Source: JAUVPY01 sp034412795
Lineage (GTDB): Bacteria > Chloroflexota > Anaerolineae > 4572-78 > NAK82
Length of the DNA stretch: 64,000 nucleotides
Direction of reading: 5' to 3'
Assembly (NCBI GenBank): GCA_034412795.1
Contig: DAOUMD010000099.1
Coordinates: 1 to 64,000 of the forward strand
Below the pieces are notes generated by a model. That model had not been told where the DNA came from. It did no database searches and was given only the letters and a program-made list of their open reading frames with translations. The translations under genes were made by a program, and so were the position numbers. Shown here piece after piece: positions 35,859-43,156 of this stretch; the stretch's first letter is position 1, and the number at the start of each line of letters is the position of its first letter.

Positions 35859-36839
35859 TCACTCACTCGGCCCACACAACGCGGCAACCAGCGTGTCCAG
35901 GGCCAGGACGTCCTCCACCTGGCCGGTCTTGATAGCCAGGTCAGTCTCCAGCAGCCGGGCATAGATGACTTCGAGTTGGCCTATAGAGAAGTTCATTGCC
36001 TGTCGCCCTGCTTTCTCGGCCACGAAGGGGTGTAGCCCGGCCCGCTTGGCCATAGTCGACGAGGCCAACCCCTGTGCCGATAGCTCCTTGACCTGGATGA
36101 GGATGCGAAACTGGCGCACGATCATGCTCAACAGGTAAAGAGGCGCCGCGTTCTCATCCAGGAGCTTGTGCAACAAACGCAGGGCAGTCCGCCCGTCGCG
36201 CCGACCGATGGCATCCACCATAGCGAAGACGTTGGCCGTGCCGGCGTAGGGCACCAACAAATCCACGTCATCGGCGGTGATGGGCCGTTCGTCCCCCACG
36301 TAGATGGCCAGCTTCTCAATCTCCGAGTCGAGCAGCCGCAAATCGTCTCCCACCGCGACCGCCAGGGCATCAGCAGCCGGCCGCTCAATGGTCGCCCCCT
36401 TGGCTTCAACCCGCTTGGCGACCCAACCAGTCAACTCACCGCGCCCTGGGCCACCAAAGGCCTGGATGTGCCCCTGCTCGTGCTTTTCGGCCAGCTTGAG
36501 GACGGGATGGGTCTTGGGAAGCGCCTCGACCTCGACGAAGATGAGACGCGCGCTATCCGGCATGGTCGGCAGATAGTTTACCAAATCGTCCAGGGGGCCC
36601 CCCTTTCGTTTGCCACCGCTTCCCAAACGCGTCAGGTAGTTGTGAACGATGACCAGCCGCCGGTCGGACATAAAGGGTAGCGCGTCGCAAACCTCGCGTA
36701 ACTCGCCCAGGGTCAGGGAATCCCCATCGAGGAAGGTGGTGTTCAGCTCAGCCAGGGATGGATCACCCATCTGGTCTCTGAGCCTGGTCAAAGCTTCGGT
36801 TCTTGAGAGTTCGTCAGGGCCGTGGAAGACGTAGAACAT
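35859..36839 (-). CDS. holA: DNA polymerase III delta subunit
   Basis: Clamp-loader subunit that opens the beta clamp; 326 residues, the normal length. It starts MFYVFHGPDELSRTEAL, with the family pattern of a short P-loop-like strand without a Walker motif, then DALPFMSDRRLVIVHN, the lid-like YLPTMPDSARLIFVE, GELTGWVAKRVEAKG, LRLLDSEIEKLAIY and the C-terminal collar (LYLLSMIVRQFRILIQVKEL). Delta is not expected to hydrolyse ATP, in line with the missing Walker A. It is a single-gene unit downstream of tRNA-Val's 5' side. Confidence 0.92.
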   Translation of the reverse strand: MFYVFHGPDELSRTEALTRLRDQMGDPSLAELNTTFLDGDSLTLGELREVCDALPFMSDRRLVIVHNYLTRLGSGGKRKGGPLDDLVNYLPTMPDSARLIFVEVEALPKTHPVLKLAEKHEQGHIQAFGGPGRGELTGWVAKRVEAKGATIERPAADALAVAVGDDLRLLDSEIEKLAIYVGDERPITADDVDLLVPYAGTANVFAMVDAIGRRDGRTALRLLHKLLDENAAPLYLLSMIVRQFRILIQVKELSAQGLASSTMAKRAGLHPFVAEKAGRQAMNFSIGQLEVIYARLLETDLAIKTGQVEDVLALDTLVAALCGPSE

Positions 36840-36864
36840 AAAGATCAGCCTCAGAGCAGTCTTA

Positions 36865-36965
36865 GCTCATGTTCAGAACAAGTGCGAACGTACGAATGCA
36901 AAAGCAAATTTGGGAAAGTCCATTCATCGTATCTCACCATACTGTCACTTGTTCTGAACATGAGC
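36865..36965. mobile_element. 101-bp MITE-like element with perfect 20-bp inverted ends
   Basis: GCTCATGTTCAGAACAAGTG at 36865-36884 has its exact complement at 36946-36965. The interior is A/T-rich without a reading frame. It lies between holA and the DUF6391 gene. No target duplication was recognised and no other copy is in the window. Confidence 0.75.
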
Positions 36966-36978
36966 CGAAGTCTCTGCA

Positions 36979-37494
36979 CTACTGCGTCTCAACGCGATGA
37001 ACCGGGATTAGTCCACCGCGTTTCTTATAGACGCGGGCGATGCGCAGGCAGTCAGCATCTCCGGACGTGGTGACATACTGCTGGAGGAGAAAGCCCAGTG
37101 GTTGGGCGATAAGAGCAGCCACAGTGGCGGCCATGAGTGCCTCGGGCAAGTAAGTCCAACGGAATCGAGAACGGGAGCGTCCAACACCCAGGGCGAAAAA
37201 AGCCGCCATTCCACTTAACACACCAGTGGTTGCCAACATCGTACCACAGCGTGGATGTATAGCCAGATCACTCTCTCCGGCTTGCAATCGGGCCAACGCT
37301 TCACGGGCAGCCGAGTCGACCTCCCTGGTCTCGACCTCGCCTATGATCAAGAATCCCCTCCAATCACTACGTCCCACCAATGAGAAATTGGGGTTTCGTT
37401 GGATCAAGACATTAATGGTCGCGTGCTCCAAGCCGTGATTACGCCGGACACGCGAGACTAATGGCAGAATTGACAGATTCATAGATCTCACCAT
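36979..37494 (-). CDS. DUF6391 membrane protein
   Basis: 171 residues. The conserved RNHGLEHATINVL segment near residue 18 is the family hallmark, and HPRCGTML follows near 80. Two hydrophobic stretches are in the second half (VLSGMAAFFALGVG; ALMAATVAALIAQPLGFLL). Members are found in Chloroflexota and Cyanobacteria and have no known function. The conserved His and Cys could bind metal. The start may be ATG 37494 or ATG 37482; neither has a strong ribosome site. Confidence 0.75.
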   Translation of the reverse strand: MVRSMNLSILPLVSRVRRNHGLEHATINVLIQRNPNFSLVGRSDWRGFLIIGEVETREVDSAAREALARLQAGESDLAIHPRCGTMLATTGVLSGMAAFFALGVGRSRSRFRWTYLPEALMAATVAALIAQPLGFLLQQYVTTSGDADCLRIARVYKKRGGLIPVHRVETQ

Positions 37495-37623
37495 GTTTTA
37501 ACCAATACAACCAACAACCCTTTTAGCATCCAGGGCTCGTGCAAAGTCGCTTGACAAATCCGAAAACCCTTAGGGTCTTTAACTCGCCCCCAAACTGAAT
37601 TGCACCCTGCCATCCTGCTGACG

Positions 37624-37653
37624 TTGACATGGGTATAGACGACGTGCTATAAT
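37624..37653 (+). promoter_or_regulatory. Sigma70-type promoter for the DUF350 gene
   Basis: TTGACA at 37624-37629, 18-base spacer, TATAAT at 37648-37653, about 70 bases upstream of the ATG at 37725. Confidence 0.75.
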
Positions 37654-37724
37654 CCTGACGTTGGAGTTCCATCTTAGTCGATATCTGGCACACGGTATTT
37701 ATTTTCCCCGAGAGGAGAGGAGTC

Positions 37725-38219
37725 ATGGGCCAACTTCTGGTCAGCGTGGCACAAATTGTCGTTGCCGTGATCCTGGCGGCCATCGCTTCGTATCTGGGTA
37801 TTCTGTTATTCAACCGGGCAACTCGCGATTTGGACGAATGGGCCGAACTGCGTCGGGGCAACGTTGCCATGGGACTTGTACTAGGCAGCATCATCCTGGG
37901 TATTGCGTTGATTCTGCGACCGGCCCTGACCGTTCCTGTGATGGTCGATACCGGCACCAAGCTCTACCCAGTCCTCGCCTTATTCATTCAAGTCGCGGCC
38001 ATTCTGCTGGGGCTGGTGCTGGCCCTATCGGCCATTATTTTTGCCGTTGGGCTGTTCGACCGGCTCACCGGCCAAATTGACGAGCTAGCAGAGCTACAAC
38101 AAGGCAATGTGGCAGTGGCAGCCGTGATGGTAGGGGTAATTCTGGCCGTGTCATTGCTTATGTCCAAAGCAATCGAGCAGATTATCGCCTGGTTTGTGGC
38201 TTTCGTTTCCGGCGCGTAA
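37725..38219 (+). CDS. DUF350 membrane protein with two internal repeats
   Basis: 164 residues, four membrane segments. Two DUF350 units are visible: LFNRATRDLDEWAELRRGN with the helix after it, and LFDRLTGQIDELAELQQGN with VAVAAVMVGVILAVSLLM. Each unit is a TM helix, a charged loop and a TM helix. The family occurs beside envelope stress genes in many bacteria but has no established function. A TTGACA/TATAAT promoter and AGGAG ribosome site support the start. It is a single-gene unit divergent from DUF6391. Confidence 0.85.
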   Translation: MGQLLVSVAQIVVAVILAAIASYLGILLFNRATRDLDEWAELRRGNVAMGLVLGSIILGIALILRPALTVPVMVDTGTKLYPVLALFIQVAAILLGLVLALSAIIFAVGLFDRLTGQIDELAELQQGNVAVAAVMVGVILAVSLLMSKAIEQIIAWFVAFVSGA

Positions 38220-38303
38220 GCAAGGACTGAGCTTGGCCTGGCCCAAGACCTGCTTGATTCAGCCCGACGGTCCAGCCTGCGGGCGGGGCCGACATCTTTT
38301 GGC

Positions 38304-38576
38304 CTAATCGTCAGTCGGGATGTCGTCGTCCTCTTCAACTTCTTCAAGCAGCGCGCGTGCCGTCTCAACCTTGTCTTCGGGCACCAACACCCTGACTTCG
38401 CCCAAGCCGTCAACGGTAAGGCCCATCACTGGTCCCAGACTCTCATACTCGAGCAGTGCTGGAATGTCATTGGTCTCCAACTTGCCCTTGATGATTTCTG
38501 CTTGCAACAGACCCGAGGTGACACAGACTTCTACCAGCCCAGGCTGCTTACTCCATTTTCTCTTGCCTGAGAACAT
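38304..38576 (-). CDS. DUF2007-family putative signal-transducing protein
   Basis: 90 residues. The pattern LVEVCVTSGLLQAEIIKGKLE, then NDIPALLEYES and EVRVLVPEDKVETARALLEE, is that of DUF2007, a small fold related to PII-like signalling domains. The tail is acidic (EEVEEDDDIPTDD). It converges on the DUF350 gene. The start at 38576 follows an ATG with weak upstream site. Function unknown. Confidence 0.85.
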   Translation of the reverse strand: MFSGKRKWSKQPGLVEVCVTSGLLQAEIIKGKLETNDIPALLEYESLGPVMGLTVDGLGEVRVLVPEDKVETARALLEEVEEDDDIPTDD

Positions 38577-38660
38577 AACTACCTCATTAACCGGACATGT
38601 CTAACCTAATCTGGGACATTGTACCTCAAATGTGACTTGAAGCAAACTAGCCCTCGGATT

Positions 38661-38937
38661 AGGTGCAACGCACGGGTGCATTTCAATTTGGGGGAACCAC
38701 TCTTGCGAAGGTTCAGGCGACCGTAGGTCGCATACCTTCGCAAGGGTTCGCCCCAGGGTTCATAAAAGAATAACCTCCCGTGTGTCATTTCGAGCAAAGG
38801 GCTTAATCCCTCTCAAGGTTGATGGCGCGGCCAACGCTGATGGGGATTTCTCGCTATCGCTCGAAATGACATAATTTAGGTGCGGGAACTTATATATTTA
38901 CGCACCCTAACGCACTTGTCGGAAGTACGTTGCACCT
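38661..38937. repeat. Nested palindromic repeats
   Basis: The outer pair AGGTGCAACG (38661-38670)/CGTTGCACCT (38928-38937) encloses two inner elements: CTTGCGAAGGT/ACCTTCGCAAG (38702-38744) with a GGCGACC/GGTCGC core, and TGTCATTTCGAGC/GCTCGAAATGACA (38783-38871), a repeat type widespread in bacteria. The layout suggests one element inserted in another. No gene is supported in 38577-38963. Confidence 0.65.
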
Positions 38938-38963
38938 GTGACCGAGCACCGGGAGAACATTTG

Positions 38964-39284
38964 ATGCCTATCAAATTGCTGATCACTTATGACGTAAAAT
39001 CCGGCCGTGAAGAGGCATACTACCGTTTTATCATGGGGGAGTTCTTGCCAACAGCACAGAGCATTGGGTTGCATATGGTCGAGGCTTGGCGTACGGCGTG
39101 GGGTGAATATCCTCAGCAGCTCATTGAAATGGCTGCCGACAATCAGAAGAACCTAAATGAAATCCTCGACAGTGAACGATGGCGGGAGATGGAAACCAAG
39201 CTAAAGCAATATGTGGACGACTACCAACGCCTGGCAGTTCCCTTTCGGAGTGGATTTCAATTCTTTAAACCCCGGGAGGAATAA
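38964..39284 (+). CDS. Hypothetical dimeric alpha/beta-barrel-like protein
   Basis: 106 residues beginning MPIKLLITYDVKSGREEAYY with strands and helices in the order of the NIPSNAP/ABM ferredoxin-like fold (YYRFIMGEFLPTAQSIGL; EAWRTAWGEYPQQLIEM; WREMETKLKQYVDDY; FKPREE end). The start at 38964 has GGGAG seven bases upstream; the longer frame goes through repeat sequence. A terminator follows at once. Function unknown; members often act as small oxygenases or stress proteins, but no catalytic residues can be named. Confidence 0.75.
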   Translation: MPIKLLITYDVKSGREEAYYRFIMGEFLPTAQSIGLHMVEAWRTAWGEYPQQLIEMAADNQKNLNEILDSERWREMETKLKQYVDDYQRLAVPFRSGFQFFKPREE

Positions 39285-39286
39285 TC

Positions 39287-39315
39287 AGCAGGGGTGCGGC
39301 TGTTGCACCCCTGCT
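39287..39315. terminator. Terminator hairpin between converging genes
   Basis: AGCAGGGGTGC/GCACCCCTGCT with a 7-base loop lies between the stop at 39284 and the hisE stop at 39324. A short T-rich tail (TTTCTG) follows on the plus strand. It likely serves both genes. Confidence 0.7.
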
Positions 39316-39323
39316 TTCTGTGC

Positions 39324-39605
39324 TTACGCTTTGTGCCGTTTCTCCAGTTCTACTTCTACGTCTTCCCACGACAGACCATTGGCGGCGAGCAACACCAAAC
39401 TATGGTAAACCAGATCGGCCATCTCAGCCACCAGCCGCTCGTCCGATTGCGCCAGTGCCGCCACGACCACCTCAGTCGCCTCTTCACCGACTTTCTGGGC
39501 AGCCCTGACCGGGTCATTTAGCAGAGCATTAGTGTACGAGCCTGCTTGGGGATGATGTTTGCGATCCTCGATGACGGCGATCAACTCGGGCAAAAAACCA
39601 CTCAT
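39324..39605 (-). CDS. hisE: Phosphoribosyl-ATP pyrophosphatase
   Basis: Second step of histidine synthesis: phosphoribosyl-ATP to phosphoribosyl-AMP and pyrophosphate. The 93-residue MazG-like helical protein shows AVIEDRKHHPQAGSYTN, KVGEEATEVVVAAL (the E-E-x-x-E metal motif) and EMADLVYHSLVLLAANGL (E-x-x-D). The ATG at 39605 is preferred; a GTG one codon upstream is possible. It lies 7 bases after the dihydroorotate-dehydrogenase-like gene. No other his genes are in the window. Confidence 0.92.
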   Translation of the reverse strand: MSGFLPELIAVIEDRKHHPQAGSYTNALLNDPVRAAQKVGEEATEVVVAALAQSDERLVAEMADLVYHSLVLLAANGLSWEDVEVELEKRHKA

Positions 39606-39612
39606 CACCCAC

Positions 39613-40608
39613 TCAGCGACCGTAGCTCTGCAACAGCTTCAGGTAACCGGCCCGCTCGAAGGCCCACGGCTCAACGTAACTTTGCAAGCTCAAATTACCT
39701 TTTAAATCGCCAATCGAGTGATGTCCTTTCTCCTCCAGCCCCTTAGAAATGCCCTCCACCAATTCGGTAATCTTGCCAATACCTTCCTTCAACAGCACGG
39801 AACAGACGTTGACCACATCGGCACCGACCATTATCGCCTTTAGCACATCATCCGCCGAATGCACTCCACCAGTCAGTGCCAGCGATGTCTCGATTTCCCC
39901 GTACAGAATTGCGACCCAGCGTAGAGGCAATCGCATATCAGCCGGCGTGCTCAGAGTCAGGTTCGGGACAACGTCTTCGCGCCCCACGTCGATGTCGGGC
40001 TGATAGAAACGGTTGAAAAGCACCAGCGCATCAGCACCAGCATCAGCCAGCCGGTCAGCGAAATTGGGCAGTGCAGTGAAGAAAGGGCTAAGTTTTACCG
40101 CGACCGGGATATCCACTTGCTTCTTGACCGATCCCAGAATATCCAGGTAAAGAGTCTCCAAATCCAGACCAAACAGCATGCTGGTGGTCGGGATGAAGTA
40201 AATGTTCAGTTCCAGCCCATCGGCACCCGCTTCTGCGATCATCTTGGAATATTCCAACCATCCCCCCTTGCTGATGCCGTTCATGCTGGCAATAATCGGA
40301 ATATCAACCGCCTCCTTGGCCTTGCGCACGTGCTCTACGTAATCGTCCGGACTGCGAGTGTACTCAAGTTGAGATGGAAAATACGCCGAAGCGTCAACCA
40401 GGCTTTGGGCACCCCGGTTCAAGACATGCTTCAGTTCATCCTCTTCCAACCCAATCTGCTCCTCAAAAAGCGAGTAGAGCACCACCGCCCCTGCGCCAGC
40501 GTCCTCCATCCATTTGATGTCGCCAAGATCACGTGAAAGTGGCGAAGCAGATGGAACTACGGGATTTTTCAAGTTGAGTCCCATGTAGGTTGTACTTAGA
40601 TCGGCCAC
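39613..40608 (-). CDS. Dihydroorotate dehydrogenase-like FMN protein
   Basis: TIM-barrel flavoprotein of 331 residues in the DHOD-like family. It begins DLSTTYMGLNLKNPVVPSAS, with SASPLSRDL for the phosphate region, IPIIASMNGISKGGW, LELNIYFIPTTS, VAVKLSPFFTALPNFAD and the FMN-phosphate stretch TGGVHSADDVLKAI. The catalytic Cys or Ser position cannot be fixed by eye. True PyrD or a related oxidoreductase (for example with an iron-sulfur partner) are both possible. The GTG at 40608 is chosen because AGGGGG precedes it; an upstream frame is not conserved. It is in one unit with hisE. Confidence 0.85.
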   Translation of the reverse strand: MADLSTTYMGLNLKNPVVPSASPLSRDLGDIKWMEDAGAGAVVLYSLFEEQIGLEEDELKHVLNRGAQSLVDASAYFPSQLEYTRSPDDYVEHVRKAKEAVDIPIIASMNGISKGGWLEYSKMIAEAGADGLELNIYFIPTTSMLFGLDLETLYLDILGSVKKQVDIPVAVKLSPFFTALPNFADRLADAGADALVLFNRFYQPDIDVGREDVVPNLTLSTPADMRLPLRWVAILYGEIETSLALTGGVHSADDVLKAIMVGADVVNVCSVLLKEGIGKITELVEGISKGLEEKGHHSIGDLKGNLSLQSYVEPWAFERAGYLKLLQSYGR

Positions 40609-40988
40609 GAGTTTCCCCCTCCTATGAGTGAATTTCACTAACCAGTGGTCTGTCAAAACTCAACTGCGGGCGATTTGGCCCCACATAATGGCTGTTACCC
40701 TTCAAATCACCGTTGACAGATCGCTGAAAGTTGCGAGCATTATATCATTCTAGCCATACAATCGCCAAATTGATGGAAGAAGCATAAATATTTCGAGAAC
40801 AAGGGGTTATGGATCGGCCAGGGGCTGTCTATGAGGAAGTTATTTAATTCTCAATCCTTAGTAAAAAAAACCAGGCCAACGCGGGGGAAAGGGAAGCCGA
40901 AGAGATACAGGAAGTGGATGAATCCGCGCTGGCCCATTACCATTATACTCTATATTTGGCCAATCGTGCATAAATTTTGCGTAAATAA

Positions 40989-41028
40989 CAAGAGAAAAAG
41001 AACAGGCAAGGGAATTACCCTTGCCTGT
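40989..41028 (-). terminator. Rho-independent terminator for the SH3-domain gene
   Basis: ACAGGCAAGGG/CCCTTGCCTGT stem with a 5-base loop, followed on the minus strand by TTCTTTTTC. It lies 72 bases downstream of the stop at 41100. Nothing else is seen in 40609-41099. Confidence 0.75.
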
Positions 41029-41099
41029 CTCGGAGAAAGGAGAAAACCAGAAAGGTCACCGCCTGACCACCCAGGCGTAGAAAGGAGGAAGAAAACGAC

Positions 41100-41858
41100 T
41101 TATCCGGACTTTGACGATTCGTCACAACCGGGAACGCCTCGTGCGGGCCATTCCCCAAAATGACCGGTCCAAACGATCTCGCCATTTTCAAACATTCCCA
41201 GGGCCACATCCAGTGGCAAATACTTCTCATCGCCGTCAAACCTGGCGATGGGGTTGTCCCGTATCAAGCGCAGGCTACCCTGGGAGTACTCGAATAATAC
41301 GTTGCCTCCCTTGTTTACCAATGCGAAATCGCCCGAGTGAGGGCCGATCACGTTGCCATCCGCCACCGACGCAGTCAGCAGGTTGTTCAACCCAGCGTGG
41401 GAGGCACACGTGAAATGACCATTGTGATAGACGACAAGCGGGATCTGATTCATTACCTGATTAACGTGGACATTGTTGACGTCGTAAGCCAGGGGAGGTG
41501 CTTTGACTACAGGCAGCTTCTGCAGGGCAGCGGCGTCGATTTCGACAAATTCTGGGTTGCCGGTCATCCATACATTCCCAGAGTCGGTCTTAACCACCAA
41601 CCACGAGCCATCTTCATTGCGGCCTATTACTGTGACCTCCGTGTCCGCCGGAACCCCGCCGCTCGTAGGATACCCAATGCCAGGCCCCTGGCGCAGGTTC
41701 AAGCTGGTGAGCGTACGTGCTTTGATCGATGAGCCCCAGGGAAAGGTACCCTGGAAAAAGACAAGATACAAGGTACCCAAAATCAGGAGCAAGCCAATGA
41801 CGGCACCAAGGATCAAGCCGATTTTGGGTTTGCGCTTCTCTTCGTATGTACTATCCAT
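41100..41858 (-). CDS. Membrane-anchored bacterial SH3-domain protein
   Basis: 252 residues. A basic cytoplasmic start is followed by one membrane helix (IGLILGAVIGLLLILGTLYL, about 13-32) and an SH3b domain (SLNLRQGPGIGYPTSGGVPA, VTVIGRNEDGSWLVVKTDSG) at about 48-110. The C-terminal 140 residues (VHVNQVMNQIPLVVYHNGHF, FEYSQGSLRLIRDNPIA) are not in a family I know. SH3b domains bind cell-wall peptides, so an envelope role is likely. The start at 41858 has GGGAGG four bases upstream. A terminator follows. Confidence 0.8.
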   Translation of the reverse strand: MDSTYEEKRKPKIGLILGAVIGLLLILGTLYLVFFQGTFPWGSSIKARTLTSLNLRQGPGIGYPTSGGVPADTEVTVIGRNEDGSWLVVKTDSGNVWMTGNPEFVEIDAAALQKLPVVKAPPLAYDVNNVHVNQVMNQIPLVVYHNGHFTCASHAGLNNLLTASVADGNVIGPHSGDFALVNKGGNVLFEYSQGSLRLIRDNPIARFDGDEKYLPLDVALGMFENGEIVWTGHFGEWPARGVPGCDESSKSG

Positions 41859-42007
41859 TTTTCCTCCCAAATGTTATTACCCATCTACTACCCGCTATTC
41901 CTTCCCCCGCTTCTTGATGGGGATTGCCCCAGATCACCTGGATTCAGTTTAGCACAGATTGATGCCAAAAAGCTACCCCCCATCGTAAATTTAGCGTAAA
42001 ACTTTGC

Positions 42008-42301
42008 AACCAGCCGACCGGCCTTCACCTGATTGACACACACAATTCGCTTAAACGGCTGGGCACCGACTACCTGGACCTGTACTTTTGTCATCGCTAT
42101 GACCCTGAGCCCCCTATAGAAGAGGTTGTGCGCGCTATGGACGATCTAGTGCATCAGGGGGTAGTCCTCTATTGGGGCACCAGTGAATGGCGCCGCGGGC
42201 AGATCGCCCACGCTGTGGACGTGGCTCGACAATTTGGAAGACTGGAAGACTGGGCTGGGCATCCATACGCGCCATGCCTTCCAACCAGCGAAAATGCTTG
42301 A
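42008..42301 (+). pseudogene. Fragment of an aldo/keto reductase gene
   Basis: The frame reads SLKRLGTDYLDLYFCHRYD, then EEVVRAMDDLVHQGVVLYWG and TSEWRRGQIAHAVDVARQFG, the centre of the AKR barrel (voltage-gated K+ channel beta-like branch). The N-terminal third with the catalytic Asp/Tyr and the C-terminal NADPH site are missing. It ends at TGA 42299-42301 in unrelated sequence. There is no start codon with a ribosome site. Confidence 0.8.
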
Positions 42302-42375
42302 CAGGGAATCGATCTTGTGATATGTTATATTGGTCATAATCATCAGTTATTCTAAATGATAATCACCAAAAAGCT

Positions 42376-42977
42376 GTGGTATCAGTAGCTTTGCTTAACA
42401 AAGACAGTCTTATCCCCCTGTATATCCAATTCAAGGAATACCTGCTCAAGCGGATTGAAGGTGGCGAGCTTGAACCCGACCGACGTTTGCCGTCGGAGCG
42501 CAAATTCTGCAACCAGTTCGGGGTCAGCCGTATTACGGTCCGCCGGGCGTTAAATGAGTTGATCGGAGAGGTTAGCCAGCGTGTTGCAAATCCCCACCGA
42601 TTCTGAGGTGGTATTGATTAAGCGATTGCGCCTCATTGATGATGAGGCATGTGTGTTGCAAGCAGCCTATCTCCCCTCCAACTTGTGCCCCAATATCCTG
42701 AAGCAAGATCTTGCCAAGGACTCGCTCTACAGTGTTCTCAGTGACGAATACGGGCCGGTGCCGGTCAAGGCCAACAATTCGTTTGAAGCCCGGCTGGCCG
42801 ATGCTGATGAGCGAGAAGACCTCCTCCTCCCCCACCCCTCGGCTGTGCTGGTGATGCGCCAGACGAGCCTATCTTAAAAACGGTCGTCCCGTCGAGTACA
42901 CTCGATCGGTGTACAAGGGCAACCAGAGATTTGACTTCATCCACGGCTCCCTCGTTTCTAGCCAACAAGATGTGTAA
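42376..42977 (+). pseudogene. Degraded GntR/UTRA regulator gene
   Basis: The winged-helix part reads LIPLYIQFKEYLLKRIEGGE and LPSERKFCNQFGVSRITVRRALN, then the frame breaks near 42590. The UTRA half continues in another frame (EVVLIKRLRLIDDEACVLQA, SLYSVLSDEYGPVPVKANNS) and ends in a third frame after about 42875 (KNGRPVEYTRSVYKGNQRFD). The wing of the HTH domain is missing. At least two frameshifts and a deletion make a functional product unlikely. A TTGACA-containing promoter-like stretch precedes it near 42299. Confidence 0.8.
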
Positions 42978-43074
42978 TTAACAAGCCATTATCTAGCGAA
43001 GCTTTGCCTCAAACCGCCCAGTTGATGGCTCACGGATGAACACAGATTTACACGGATAGGATAACAATGTGCGG

Positions 43075-43156
43075 ACGCGCTCCCTGGACCGGCAACCGGG
43101 GAACGCGGATCGATGCTGTCTGTATTGAGCGTTTTTCTCGACGAGGAGGTTATGAC
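43075..43156 (+). promoter_or_regulatory. Conserved leader of beta-helix gene 1
   Basis: The segment CGCGCTCC-TGGACCGGCA-ACCGGGGAACGCGG is repeated before the second beta-helix gene (45242-45325) with few changes, together with GACGAGGAGGTTATGAC before both starts. CCGG-CAA-CCGG and CGCG/CGCG can pair as a hairpin. It is either a copied leader or a regulatory RNA. Confidence 0.45.
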
